A stretch of DNA of 64,000 bases from Diadophis punctatus similis (lineage: Eukaryota; Chordata; Lepidosauria; Squamata; Dipsadidae): assembly GCA_023053685.1 (NCBI GenBank), contig JALIGW010000013.1, positions 20,054,501-20,118,500 on the forward strand, read 5' to 3'. The translations under genes and the position numbers were made by a program. The notes below the pieces were generated by a model, which worked only from the letters and a program-made list of their open reading frames with translations, did not search any database and had not been told where the DNA came from. Of the stretch, positions 24,766 to 37,099 are shown one piece after another (position 1 is the stretch's first letter; each line of letters begins with the position of its first letter).

Positions 24766-25477
24766 GAGGCCTGCTGCTGCTGCTGCTGCGGCTGGGCCCC
24801 CAGTCCCGGCGGCGGGAAGGCTGCGGCAGCGGCCCCAGCCTGCTGAGCCAGTGCCGGCCCGAGGGTCATGGATGTGACTCCTTCGCTCGGGCCGCCCCGC
24901 CCACCGCGACGCCGGCCTTTTCGAGAGGGCGGGGCTGCATCAGGCGCCTCTCCACCGTGTCCTTCACCGCTCTCCAGGGGCGGCCCGAGCGAAGGAGTCA
25001 CATCCATGACCCTCGGGCCGGCGCTGGCTCAGCAGGCTGGGGCCGCCGCCGCAGCCTTCCTGCTGCCGGGACTGGGGGCCCAGCCGCAGCAGCAGCAGCA
25101 GCAGGCCTCTCAGCTCGGGCCGGCCGTGGGCGGCGGGCGGGCGTCCTGCGTTGACTCCTCCGGCGCTGGCCGGGATGGCCGCCGCGGGCGAGGAGGAGCT
25201 CTTCTCCATCAGGTCGGCGGGCATCGTGGCCGTGGGAGAGCCGGCGCGACTCGGGATCTGGTGCAGCGTCCCCTGCAGCGAAGCGGGCGGGCGGGGGGGT
25301 GGCCCCCTCAGGCGGCAGCGACTGCTGGCCCTTCCCAGTACGGCACCCCCCCGCTCTTTCCTGCGGCCGGAGCTGCCGGGCTAGCGAGCCTCCCCCAGCC
25401 CTATGCAACCCCGGCCGGCTCCCTACCTGGCGGCCGCTATTTATAAACTGCCCTGCACGCGAACGGCTCTTGTGAAA
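24409..25477. repeat. 0.5-kb-arm palindrome
   Basis: 24409-24898 is the near-perfect reverse complement of 24977-25477, with a 78-bp spacer. Small differences exist, including (CTG)n length and an 11-base difference in arm length. Both arms contain the HES1-like segment followed by a GC-rich segment with a CTG/CAG tract. Read toward the ends, the latter gives MTLGPALAQQAG and a run of glutamines. I do not recognise it. The long open frames on both strands are symmetric shadows. Confidence 0.92.
24964..25477 (-). pseudogene. HES1: Captured HES1-like promoter, leader and first codons (right arm)
   Basis: This is the inverted copy of the left arm: promoter block near 25477-25440, TATA box at 25438-25445 on the minus strand, and ATG at 25222-25224. 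The frame from it is longer here (86 codons to 24964) because one change removes the stop used in the left arm. After the HES1-like first 20-25 residues it reads a leucine run from the CTG tract and then low-complexity sequence, so no functional domain follows. Promoters in the two arms face each other across the centre. Confidence 0.7.
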
Positions 25478-25479
25478 CG

Positions 25480-25560
25480 ACATTAGCGGTCTTTTGCCCT
25501 ATGCGCATGCGCAGCGTTCTGCGCATGCGCAGAGGGCAAAACCCGGCGTCCAGGCGGCCC
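25480..25560. repeat. Hairpin module TTTTGCCC...TGCGCATGCGCA, copy 1
   Basis: gcggtcttttgccct, tgcgcatgcgcag, then a short turn and the inverse ctgcgcatgcgcagagggca, followed by ggcgtccaggcgg. A near-identical module with the same flank lies at 53490-53585 in a hAT element with different ends. Confidence 0.8.
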
Positions 25561-25987
25561 CGCCCCCTTCGGTGTCCCGCTTAAAAAAAAAATCTGGTCA
25601 CTTTAACCAAGAGAGCACTTCGCACATGCACACACTCGTCTGGGCTGCGACCAGGAAGAGGAGTTGCCCAGGGGGCATGCGCATGCCGGAAAATGTACTT
25701 CCGGTTTCCAGTGCACACATGCGTGGCGGTCAGCAAATCTTCCAGTTGCTGCCGCACATGCGCACGCGCCAATCAGCTGGCCGACACGCATGCTCACGCT
25801 GGAAAATGGAAGACCAGCTCTTCCAGTTTCCGGCACTGCCGCATTCACAAAGGCCAGCTGATCGTTGCATGTGCATGCACGCCAGAAACCCAGAAGAGGA
25901 ATGGGCGACGCCGCGTGTGCCAGGCGACATGGCTTTGTGTGCTACTTCAGGCACGTGTGCCATAGGTTCGCCATCACGGCAATATAT

Positions 25988-27684
<1,697 letters not shown>

Positions 27685-28177
27685 CTACAAGGCAGATGTG
27701 CCTGGTCACAGATGTCTTAATTAGACAATAAGATTATCAATGTCTACATGAGTCTATGTATGGACATAGCACATAAACAAACAAAAACCATAACACTAAT
27801 TTGGTACATTCATGTTCACCAGGGTATCAAATCCCAGTTATAATGCTGAGTTCATGATGGCTTTCTCTGATTTCTTTAATACTTAAAGTACTACACATTT
27901 CTTGAGAGTTTATTAATATTATTGTATCTATTTAGGTACTAGTAAAAAGAACACCAATGGGGTAAAAGCATAACAAAATTCAATGACTAGGGACAATAAA
28001 TATAGTGGGAACAGTTTGATGGAGAAGAATAGGAAAGTGTGTATCTTTAACCCTAAGTTAGCTGGTCCCCATCAAGTATAATAGCAGTTCTTCGATTGTT
28101 GGTAGTTGCCTTAAGACTGAATTACCAGTCCAAACAATGTTTGCCCAGGGAATTAAGGGGAGAAATATTCACTTGTA

Positions 28178-28275
28178 TACCATTCTATTCCAAATGACTT
28201 GTGTTAACAATGATAACAGTTCAACAGTTCAGCTGTTATCATTGTTAAACACAAGTCATTTGGAATGGAATGGTA
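28178..28275. repeat. Inverted repeat, about 42-bp arms
   Basis: taccattctattccaaatga... (28178-28219) is the near-complement of 28233-28275, around a 13-base spacer, giving a stable hairpin. A third partial copy of the arm follows at about 28288-28316. No target duplication seen. Origin unknown. Confidence 0.75.
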
Positions 28276-28357
28276 TACTATACCACAAATAACTTGTGCT
28301 AACAATGATAGTTCAAAACCAATTCAATACAAACTTACTGTTTTGTTCTTTGTTAAA

Positions 28358-29211
28358 TACCATATTTTTCGGAGTATAAGACGCACCGAAGTATAAGATG
28401 CACCTTAATTTTGGGGGAGGAAAACAAGGGAAAAAGGCCTCTGCCTCCAAGCAATTTGCCAAACAGCAAACAGCACATATGATATACACTGTTTGCTGTG
28501 TATTTCTGTGCATGTGTGCCTGACCCATAGAAATAGCAAAGAAATAGCAAATGTACATTATGCCAGAAGGTTTTCTTAAATGTAGTCACACTAACTCTTC
28601 CCAATTATTTAAATAGATCTACTCCAAGGTAACTAAACTCTAATACTAAACAGGACACTGTTACATTTCATACTATACTTGTACAGAGCTGTTAAAATTC
28701 ATTAAAATTTCTGGAATTATACATTATTCTCTATTTAAAAGAAGATACAATAGCATTGGGCCTCTTCAGAGCAAGCATTTATTTTAAAAAGCTTCTTTAT
28801 TTTGTTAAGTTGTCTAGATTTACAGGGGTCTCCAACCTTGGCAACTTTAAGAGTTGTGGACTTTAAAAAACAAGTCTAATAATTTGAACATTCTACAGAC
28901 ATTTATAGTTATTCACTTACCCCCTTCCTTCCATCCAGTTCAGCAAAAAAATAAAAATCTGCCTGTCTCTCCCAGCTATTTGCCTTTGTAGTTAGTTTCA
29001 CTTTCATTTTCCAACCTAATCAGCTGTCGATCGGGAAACTCCTACTGACTTGCTTGGCTTTACAGGATCTTCCCTCTTTCCTGCAAGCAGGTAAATTGCT
29101 GCAAGACAGAGGCCAAAGGGTGGGGCTGCATTCGGTGTATAAGACACACCCAAGTTTTCACCCTCTTTTTGGGGGTAAAAAGGTGCGTCTTATACTCCGA
29201 AAAATACGGTA
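28358..29211. mobile_element. TIR element with TA ends (CCGTATTTTT family), copy 2
   Basis: The left end TACCATATTTTTCGGAGTAT is inverted at the right end as atactccgaaaaatacggta, and the inner repeats extend through ataagacgcacc. It ends in TA on each side as in the copy at 7590. The 854-bp interior has no transposase. It includes half of a TCTCCAACCTTGGCAAC MITE at 28823-28875. Confidence 0.75.
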
Positions 29212-30226
29212 ATCATAACCTTCTGTCCCACAAGAAAGATGTAAACAGTCAAGCAAATGCAAATTCCCTCTGAAATAGGATCCAATGAAGTTTTCAAAGC
29301 TTTCTGAAGAATAGCAAAGTAGGGGCAGTCTGAACATCAGAAGAAATTATTCCAACAGGTTGGAATAATGACCAAGAAGACCAGTTTCTCCCATAGACCT
29401 CTCAGACGGAAGAAATCCAAAGTACTCCTTATTAAGCTGAATACACAAGATGGACAAATTCACTTTGTGAGAAATTTCCCACTGTTGGAGTAATTTGCAC
29501 CAGTTCTGCAGATTTATCATAACACAAACAACGTTGCCTTCATCTTTTGTCTATGGAGACACTTGATCCTTTCATTTCTTGGTCAAAGTATATTAACAAA
29601 TGGCAACTATTCTTTGCTGAAATTGAACATCATTAGAAAATGTAGCACAGTGCTGATTTTTATTGAGGCCAAAACAGAAACAGGAAAGTTTCTTACAGGA
29701 AATCCATTGGGGTGGCTAAATAATATGGCAACAATGGCCATCATTTTTAATTCTTTAATATCTCTCTGTAAATCCCCTTCTTAGTTAGGTTTAGTCTCGC
29801 AAGTTGTCATTGTTACAGCTTCTGCATAGCCACTATTTGTAGAACAGCATAAAGATACATTAAAGAAATAATAGTTGTAAGTTCAATATTGTTTTTATAA
29901 ATTTCAGATAAGCCCTGGTCCTTTGTGGAATTGCTTGCTTCACTAGTAACATTTGATGAAAGATAAATCTACACACTGAATCTCACCAGTTAAACAATGA
30001 GATGCAATCTATCTAACAGAACACATTTTCAGAGGGATTAAATGTAATTACAAAGTTACCGCTTCTTAAAATAATTTTTATTGAAGTTTAAAAATAAAAG
30101 GTAAAAACTAATGCAAACTAGGTAAAATACAAAAAGAAAGAAAAAAACATAAAAACTGCAAGAAGAAAATAGAAATGAGGGGAAAGGAAGAAAAAATATG
30201 GGGAAAGGATATGCATGTAGATTGAT
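29212..30226. other. OCA2 intron, no recognised feature
   Basis: Nothing identifiable. The longest open frame (29563-29784) has no recognisable motif. Confidence 0.55.
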
Positions 30227-30478
30227 GAGCTGAGGTGGCGCAGCGGTTAGAGGCAGTACTGCAGGCCATTTTAGCTGACTGTGATCCGCAGGTCAGCGGT
30301 TCAAATCTCACCGGCTCAAGGTTGACTAAGCCTTCCATCCTTCCGAGGTAGGTAAAATGAGGACCCAGATTGTTGGGGGCAATATAAATATACATTGCTT
30401 ACTAGTGTAAACCGCTTAGAGTGCTTGCACTGTGAGGCGGTATATAAATCTCACTAATAAATAAATAAATAAAATAAA
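30227..30478 (+). mobile_element. Sauria-type SINE, copy 1
   Basis: The tRNA-like head gagctgaggtggcgcagcgg...ggttagaggcagtactgcag has a B box in cggttcaaatctc. The body ggttgactaagccttccatc and gaggacccagattgttgggg, and the LINE-derived tail aaccgcttagagtgctt...ggcggtatataaatc follow, ending in (AATA)n. This is the common squamate SINE structure. Confidence 0.9.
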
Positions 30479-30485
30479 TGTATGT

Positions 30486-30487
<2 letters not shown>

Positions 30488-30536
<49 letters not shown>

Positions 30537-30639
30537 CTATATCTATATCTATCTATATATCTATATCTATATCTATCATATACATATACACATACACATA
30601 CACATACACAAACACACACACACATATTTATACATACAT

Positions 30640-30672
<33 letters not shown>
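30488..30672. repeat. Compound microsatellite (TG)n/(TATC)n/(CA)n
   Basis: (TG)n to about 30534, then atctatatct units, then CATACA/CACA units. It directly follows the SINE tail, a usual place for microsatellite birth. Confidence 0.95.
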
Positions 30673-31182
30673 ATTTGTCCCTTCTATTTTTAATTTCAGT
30701 AACATATCACCTTCTCTAACATTTCAACCTAAAATGTCTTCATCCCACATCTCATATTTTATCTATTAATAATAAAGCCTTATTATTGAGTCTTAATCTA
30801 CAAAACTAATTCTGTTTTCACTTTATCATTATGGGGTACTGAGTGTAGATTAATGAGAAAAAATGAATTTCAACAACTGTAGAATCAGGCTGCAGCATAA
30901 CAAAAGTGAAGGAGGTGTGAATACTTCTGAATGCACTGTATAGAAATTTAATCCCATCACATAATGTCCCCTAAATTAATTTCTTATCATCTTATCATCT
31001 CTTTTCAGAAAGTCCTTCACAAATTTAACACTTTCCTTCAATTTTAATACCATAGCTTATGACTTTTCAATTTACTTTAAAATAAATAAATGTTCATTTA
31101 AATTATTTAAATCTGTTGTTTTAACAGAAAAAATAGCTTCTTCCATATCATATCTATAAACAAATCTTTAAAGCTTCAATAT

Positions 31183-31447
31183 TCAACAGTGCAGTGCGGT
31201 ACAGTGGTTAGAATGCAGTACTGCAGGCTATTTCTGACCGCCGGTTGCCAGCAATTTGGCAGTTCGATTCTCACCGGCTCAAGGTTGACTCAGCCTTCAA
31301 TCCTCCCGAGGTCAGTAAAATGAGGACCCAAATTGTTGGGGGAAATATGCAGACTCTGTGAACCACTTAGAGAGGACTGTAAAGCACTGTGAAGCAGTAT
31401 ATAAATCTAAGTGCTATTGCTAAATGCTATTGCTATTCAGTCCCAGT
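31183..31447 (+). mobile_element. Sauria-type SINE, copy 2
   Basis: Same body as the copy at 30227 (ctcaccggctcaaggttgac, gaggacccaaattgttgggg, agcagtatataaatctaagtgctattgc) with a longer tail. A 163-bp hAT-type element entered at its 3' end. Confidence 0.9.
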
Positions 31448-31610
31448 CAGTAGTGGGTTCTAAATCCTGTCGCTACCGGTTTGTGCATGCGCTTGCGTGC
31501 GCGTGCGACACTTCTGTGCATGTGCAGAAGCATCCCAGGCAGGTGGGCAGAGCCTCCCGCTGCCACCGCTACTGGTTCGACCGGGCCAAACCAGGAGCAA
31601 CCCACCGCTG
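31448..31610. mobile_element. hAT-type element (GTGGGTTCTAAATCC), copy 2 of the GGGTTCCTACC family
   Basis: The left end CAGTAGTGGGTTCTAAATCC pairs with the right end ggagcaacccaccgctg. An exact 8-bp duplication GTCCCAGT lies at 31440-31447 and 31611-31618. Confidence 0.85.
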
Positions 31611-31939
31611 GTCCCAGTCAAGAAAAACCCATTTAAAGATGCTGGGTGAGGAAAAAAACATTGTATACATTATAATCTTGGTCAAATAAGCAAACCTTAT
31701 AAATCTTATTTTTACTTTTGAATGTCTTTATGTTTATTCCTTTTAAGTAGTATCTCAGAAGTCAATTTCTTTTTATTCTGTCTTCATCATTCTCTATGTA
31801 ACAGGGGGGAGAAGGGAATAAAAGGAGATTTTGGCAGGAAGGGGAGGAGACAGAAGGAGTGCAAAAGGGGGAAGGAGAGGCTTGGCTGAAAAAAAGAAAA
31901 AAAAAGTGGGAAGGTAAGGATAGGAAGGGATGCCTGGGG

Positions 31940-32365
31940 AAAAGGAGGCCTAAAGGGATAGGATAGCAGAGGCTTCTGTGGGGCAAGCCTGAGGTAAATA
32001 AGGAAATAGAATAGAAGAGGTATTTGTGGGACAAGCCTGAGGGAAATAAGGGGATAGGCTAGGAGAGGTATCTGTGAGGCAAGCCTAAGGGAGAGAAGGG
32101 GATAGGATAGGATAGGATAGGATAGGATAGGATAGGATAGGATAGGATAGGATAGGATAGGATAGGATAGGGTAGGGTAGGGTAGGGTAGGGTAGGGTAG
32201 GGTAGGGTAGGGTAGGGTAGCATAGCATAGGATAGGATAGGATAGGATAGGATAGGATAGGATAGGATAGGATAGGATAGGATAGGATAGGATAGGATAG
32301 GATAGGATAGGATAGGATAGGATAGGATAGGCTTCTGTGAGGCAAGCCTGAGGAAGAGAAGAGTT
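31940..32365. repeat. Minisatellite with internal (GGATA)n/(GGGTA)n expansion
   Basis: A purine-rich unit of roughly 60-70 bp, containing ttctgtgaggcaagcctgagg and ggggataggataggagagg, recurs about four times. Within one unit, GGATA has expanded to about 14 copies (32099-32168), then GGGTA about 10 copies to 32220, two GCATA, and GGATA about 20 copies to 32330. The minus-strand SYPILSYPI frames are artefacts. Confidence 0.92.
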
Positions 32366-34810
32366 TGAGTGAAAAGAGACAAGCAGAGGAAACAACAAAG
32401 AAGCAGAAGCTGTGGAAGGAGAGCCCAGCAGGCAGTTCAAGAGAGAGTGAAGAGAGAAAGAGGAAGAAGTTCCAACCCGCCACCTGAATACCACCCCTCA
32501 AGTGACCCGCCTGCTGAAGAAAAGAGTAATCATCACCCCATCACATGTCCTGCCTGCTGAGAGGACCACCACCCTATCACATGACCCTGGCAAGTAGCGG
32601 TGCATCAGAGAGGCAGCCATACGAAGAGAGCCAGGAGAACCCGGACTCCAGCAACCCTTATAAGGGTTAGCGCTACATCTATTTTTTCACAAAGTAGTAA
32701 GATCAGAATGCCTTTTCAGGATTTTGAGAATGTGAGAAAGGGTAGACTCTTCCCAAAAATTGCAGAATCAATACTTCTTATCAGATATTAAACATATCAA
32801 AGGATGTTTTGGGGTCTGCAAATATAGAGAGAACTAATTTCTGCCACAAATGAAATTTAAATAAAATAATTCTGTACAAAATTTTCATATCCCTATGCAA
32901 TTTTCAACTTTGGAACTTTCCAGCGTAAAAGTTTAGATTTAGTGCATGTCCAATGACAGAGATTAGAAAGGCAGTCTTTCAGAACACTAAAATGGAAAAT
33001 GTAAATTTCAAGACCAGTACAGTACCAAAGACAGAAAAGAGGGGACTAAAGAGGAAACAAATTTATAAGTCTTTCTTATAAATCAACATTTTATTATGGT
33101 CATTGATCAATCCCAAGTAAGATAGCAAAGTAAGTGAAATAGTAAAAAAAAATGGGAAAATCTTAATAAAGCTTAGTGATTGAATAATTTGCCATTAACC
33201 CATTTTCAAAAATGTAATTTACTAGACTTGAAAAGAAAAAGAAATGGCTGGGTTAAGAGAAATAATAAAAAGGAAATATAAAATATGTCAGAGCTACCTG
33301 GTCTGTGAGTCAAAAATAGAAATGACATGAATCAATCAAATATCTTAACAAAATGGTCACCACAGTAAGACATGCGTCAGAGATTCAGCTTCTCCTGAAT
33401 CACAAAGGCAGAGCCAGTCTCCCATAGGGATATTATTAATTTTACCTTCCAAGAGTAAAATATAAGGAAGCCAGAATAAAGACCTTATGTTTCCTTGAAG
33501 TGGTTGGGTTGTGTAAGATAGCAGGCTAGTTGAAAAAGGTTCAAAAGTTCTCTAGGGGTACTGATCGCTTAGCCAGATCATGTTGATTCTCACAATCTAA
33601 AGTTGTTAATCGAATAACACATTTGGCTTTTTAAAAACCTATAGATAATAAGGCATTAAAAGAAAATCCAGATGAGGCCAATTTGGTTTCTACTTTTCAG
33701 TGCCAAGGAGATTGAAAATTGTCAATCATAGGGATAGGTCCTAAACCTACTAGGAAGAAATTTAATTGAAGCCAAAATTAATCAGTAAAATCCAGGCCTT
33801 GGCTTCAACCTTAACCAGGCTGCTTCCAATCATGGTAATGCTATTGAGAAGACAGCCTGAAGGAAGTCTGCTCAAACTGTTTTCATCTTAATCAGAAACC
33901 TGGTCATGAGACCCATAAAGCAATTAGCTCCAACTTTAAGCAGCAAAGATTTTGACATCTACTAGAATATCTAAATTCACACTGAAAAAGTTGAAAATAG
34001 CTACTTCACTTATCAGAGTGTTATCGGTGGCAAGCTATTTTTTCGCCTCAAGGCCAAGTTGCTGAAACACACTTCCTACATATTTATAACATGATATCTC
34101 GTCTATAATGTTGCCATCTGTTCATCTTTTATCTTTTGGTAAACACCATTTTGATCTTGATGTATCTTTCTAAAATTGCTCACAACAGGATGCAAAAAAA
34201 ACAGGGGGGAAATATTAACTACCTCAAAATATGAAGATAGCAGCTAGATAAATGCTTAAAGAAGCAACTGAAAATCTGTCAGACTCAAATCCCAAAAGGA
34301 AACTTTAATTCTTTAGAAATTATGCATGAAGAAGGAGCAATCTCCAAGTAATCAGGAAAAAATAGGATCTGTTCCATTCCACTTCAAAAGTCTTCTATAT
34401 GAGTGATTTTTAGATACTCACAAAATTGAAGATTATTTTGCACACACACAAAAAGAGCCAATCTATCTTCTGTAAGAAATTGACAAATTTGAATGCTAGC
34501 CTATGCATGGTAAAGCAGACTCAATGAGTCAACAATAACCAAAAGGTCCCTTTCTGGAAAGTGGCCCCTTTAAACAGCCTAACAAATCTCTGGAATTAAA
34601 TTAAAAGAGATACCATATATCAATTTACTTATGATCAAAGCTGTAGACATATCCATAATCTTTTATCAAGGTGTCAAGCATCACACAAAAATAGCAAGTT
34701 CCAATAAAAAGTTTTGTACCAGGGTTACAAAGATAAAAAGCAAGCCTTCCTGAAGGGAGAAACATGAAATATAAGTAAATAAATAGTTCCAAGTGTCTAG
34801 GTTCACATTA
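32366..34810. other. OCA2 intron, no recognised feature
   Basis: Purine-rich to about 32480, then AT-rich intron. Parts of 33290-34650 look like old repeat-derived sequence, but I cannot assign a family. Confidence 0.5.
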
Positions 34811-35030
34811 TAGCAGTAGCAATAGCACTTAGACTTATATACTGCTTTACAGTGCTTTACAGAACTCTTTAAGCAGTTTACAGAGTTCAGCATATTGCCC
34901 ACAACAATCTGGGTCCTCATTTTACCGACCTTGGAAGGATGGAAGGCTGAGTCAACCTTGAGCCAGTCAGGATCGAACTGCTGGCAGTCGGCAGAATTAG
35001 CCTGTAATATTGCATTCTAACCACCACTGT
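34811..35030 (-). mobile_element. Sauria-type SINE, copy 3
   Basis: Reverse-strand copy: tagcaatagcacttagactt, tgggtcctcattttaccgac, ggaaggctgagtcaaccttg, tgcattctaaccacc. Diverged but near full length. Confidence 0.88.
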
Positions 35031-36872
35031 CAATAAGAGATTATCAAGGATAGGCTATTAAGCTGATTGTTTCATCAAGGCTTCAATCTGTTTAAATACT
35101 TAAATTCTCTGTACTTCCTACCAACCACAGCTTAGGTTCTGTAGCCATGATTTTGTTGAATTCTGATGCTGTAAAGCAATCAGAATTGATTGCCTTTGAT
35201 AAGCAATCAATTATTGAGTTAACTTCTGGCTCTTTACAAGTTGGTTTTAGTCTATTAAGCTGCAAATTCTTTTCTTTTGTTAAGATCATAATTCTTAGCA
35301 TCAGAGTAAAGTATTAGCAGAGAGACATAAACCTTCTGCTTCTGAAATACTAGATTCCATGGACTGGTTTCCTTGGATGAAGATGTCTGACTGAGTCCTG
35401 ATTAGATCCTATTTGAGAGATCAATGAAAATGGAGGGATATTGAATATGAAAATGAAGGAATTACTGTCATGGGCTTCTGCAGGAGGACCATGGAGGCCA
35501 AATGATCACACATGCATCATCATTATGCATGTCCCACAATTTAGATATTTGTATTAAATATTATAATGCAATATGTGAATGCAGCATCAAGATCATCACC
35601 ATTTTTGTCCTTGTGGTTTGTTACAGACGTCACTGATCTCTAGGACCAGTCAGCTTGGAAAGCATCTTCCTCATTCTCACAACAGAGTTTCGTTCTCTTC
35701 CCAAAAAGGGATCTAAAAACACATTGGTGAAATTATGAGAATTGGGGAGGGGGGTCTAAGTATCCACTCAGATATTGTTCCAGCTTGCAAGTTGCATGTC
35801 ACCAGTGGTCTCACAATGTACTAGTCCAATTTTTTTAAGAATGAGGTGTAGAGGTAAACTTGGCTTGGTTCCACTTTATGACACTGAATCATAAATATCA
35901 TAAACATAAGACCAATGTTCTGGTTAATGAATCAAAACTATAACCATATCTATAATCGCCTCAAATGTGGACAGACCTGGTTGCAAACTTAACAGTGCTG
36001 AAAAAGACACTGTAGATGATTGTTCCAATGATGATAATGATACATGGTCAAAACCACTTTTATACATATAATTATGACAGCTGGATAAAGTATGGTGTTT
36101 GAATGAGGGCAGTGCTAGTGATGATGTCTACCAGTTCCTAGTAGACAAGAACATTCATTTATTCATGTTGTATCATAAGATGACTGAGAAATAACTCTGT
36201 ACTATGGCGAGGAATGCAAGGAAGTAAAACACTGTGAATATCCAGTCAATTGGGCCCCAGGCAATTTTGAGCAGAAAAGATATTAGGGCTGATGCCGATT
36301 ACAATTACCCAGTTAAGAATACTGAGATAATAGTTGCTTATAATAACTGCTGTGTTGCATCTGAGAAAGCTACGGCAGACGAGATTGAAATAGGAGAAGA
36401 CAGCCACAGGTTAGCAGATACTACCTAAGGGACTATCTGCATTCAAGAGGCAAATGTTCCAGGTTATACTCTTCAGAAACAGAACTAATGCGATGGCTTG
36501 CAACACTTGAGAATATTATCTACAACATCAGGATGAGAGTGGCCAATACAGATGGAAATTGTAGAATGATACTATCATTAATACCATCACTAATACCATC
36601 ATTGGCCAGACCAGTGAAATCAAGCATTAAGTCAATTTCAGTCCCACTTTCTAAAGAATTACTATTTCTTTGAGGATATAAAAATACTGATTGCGTGTGC
36701 TAACAGGATATATTTTAAAAAATGATTTGATTAGTTGTGGATCACATTTTAGTTAACTACAAAAGTGTTTAATCTGACTGAGAAATTAAAAATCACAATC
36801 CTAAATTTAGTGTGTTGCTTTAGCTCTCACTGATAATATATATTTCTTCGAACTATTATTATCACTGCTTAC
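35031..36872. other. OCA2 intron, no recognised feature
   Basis: I recognise no exon or repeat family here. Short open frames at 36234-36428 and 36488-36673 have no motif. Confidence 0.5.
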
Positions 36873-36966
36873 CTCCAAGACAGGCACCTATGGCTAATGC
36901 AAAGATCAGTGGTTTTACAGGTAAGTTAACCTCAGGATCTTGACTTAGATTGAGAAGTACAGGAAT
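36873..36966 (-). CDS. OCA2: OCA2 coding exon ([13 protein letters not shown]...GACLG)
   Basis: The 94-bp exon encodes 31 residues, [20 protein letters not shown] then [11 protein letters not shown], plus the first base of a split glycine codon. It is flanked on the minus strand by a tttatag acceptor and a gtaagc donor. It joins the 23338-23431 exon as GLY-NGTLIG. In OCA2 this is a cytoplasmic loop plus part of a membrane helix near the transport core (the anion permease region). The frame is intact. Differences from the mammalian protein (N-L-P-V-K where mammals have G-L-P-A-P) are loop changes expected across amniotes. Confidence 0.95.
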
Positions 36967-37099
36967 CTATAAAAGGTAAAATTAAAATAATAAGACAAAC
37001 AATAAGATTAAGATTAAAGATGATAACCAGTTACATTGAAAACAAGAAACTTAATTTCTAACTTCTTTTAAAAGTACTTGGTACAATTATCCTGAGGTG

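Larger units (their letters stand above)
24181..25605. mobile_element. hAT-type element (GTGACCAGACGTCCCG ends) carrying a gene-derived palindrome
   Basis: The left end TAAGGTGACCAGACGTCCCG is inverted at the right end as tctggtcacttta. An exact 8-bp duplication ACCAAGAG lies at 24173-24180 and 25606-25613, inside the outer element. No transposase is present. About 1.07 kb of the 1425 bp is a palindrome (arms 24409-24898 and 24977-25477) made of DNA that resembles a host gene promoter and first exon. At 25485-25560 is a separate hairpin module that is shared with 52141-53841. Confidence 0.88.
24150..25979. mobile_element. hAT-type element (GTGATGGCGAACC ends), copy 3, host of a nested hAT element
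   Basis: The left end CAGTGATGGCGAACCTTTTC is inverted at the right end as ggttcgccatcacgg. Flanks CAACATAT (24142-24149) and CAATATAT (25980-25987) form an 8-bp duplication with one mismatch. Without the insertion it is roughly 400 bp, GC-rich, with acttccgg and catgcgcatg motifs like its relative at 10271-10808. Confidence 0.85.

Noticed and set aside
24411..25483. Long GC-rich open frames (161-198 codons) on both strands
   Set aside because: Symmetric shadows in a palindrome. Only the short HES1-like starts have any recognisable meaning.
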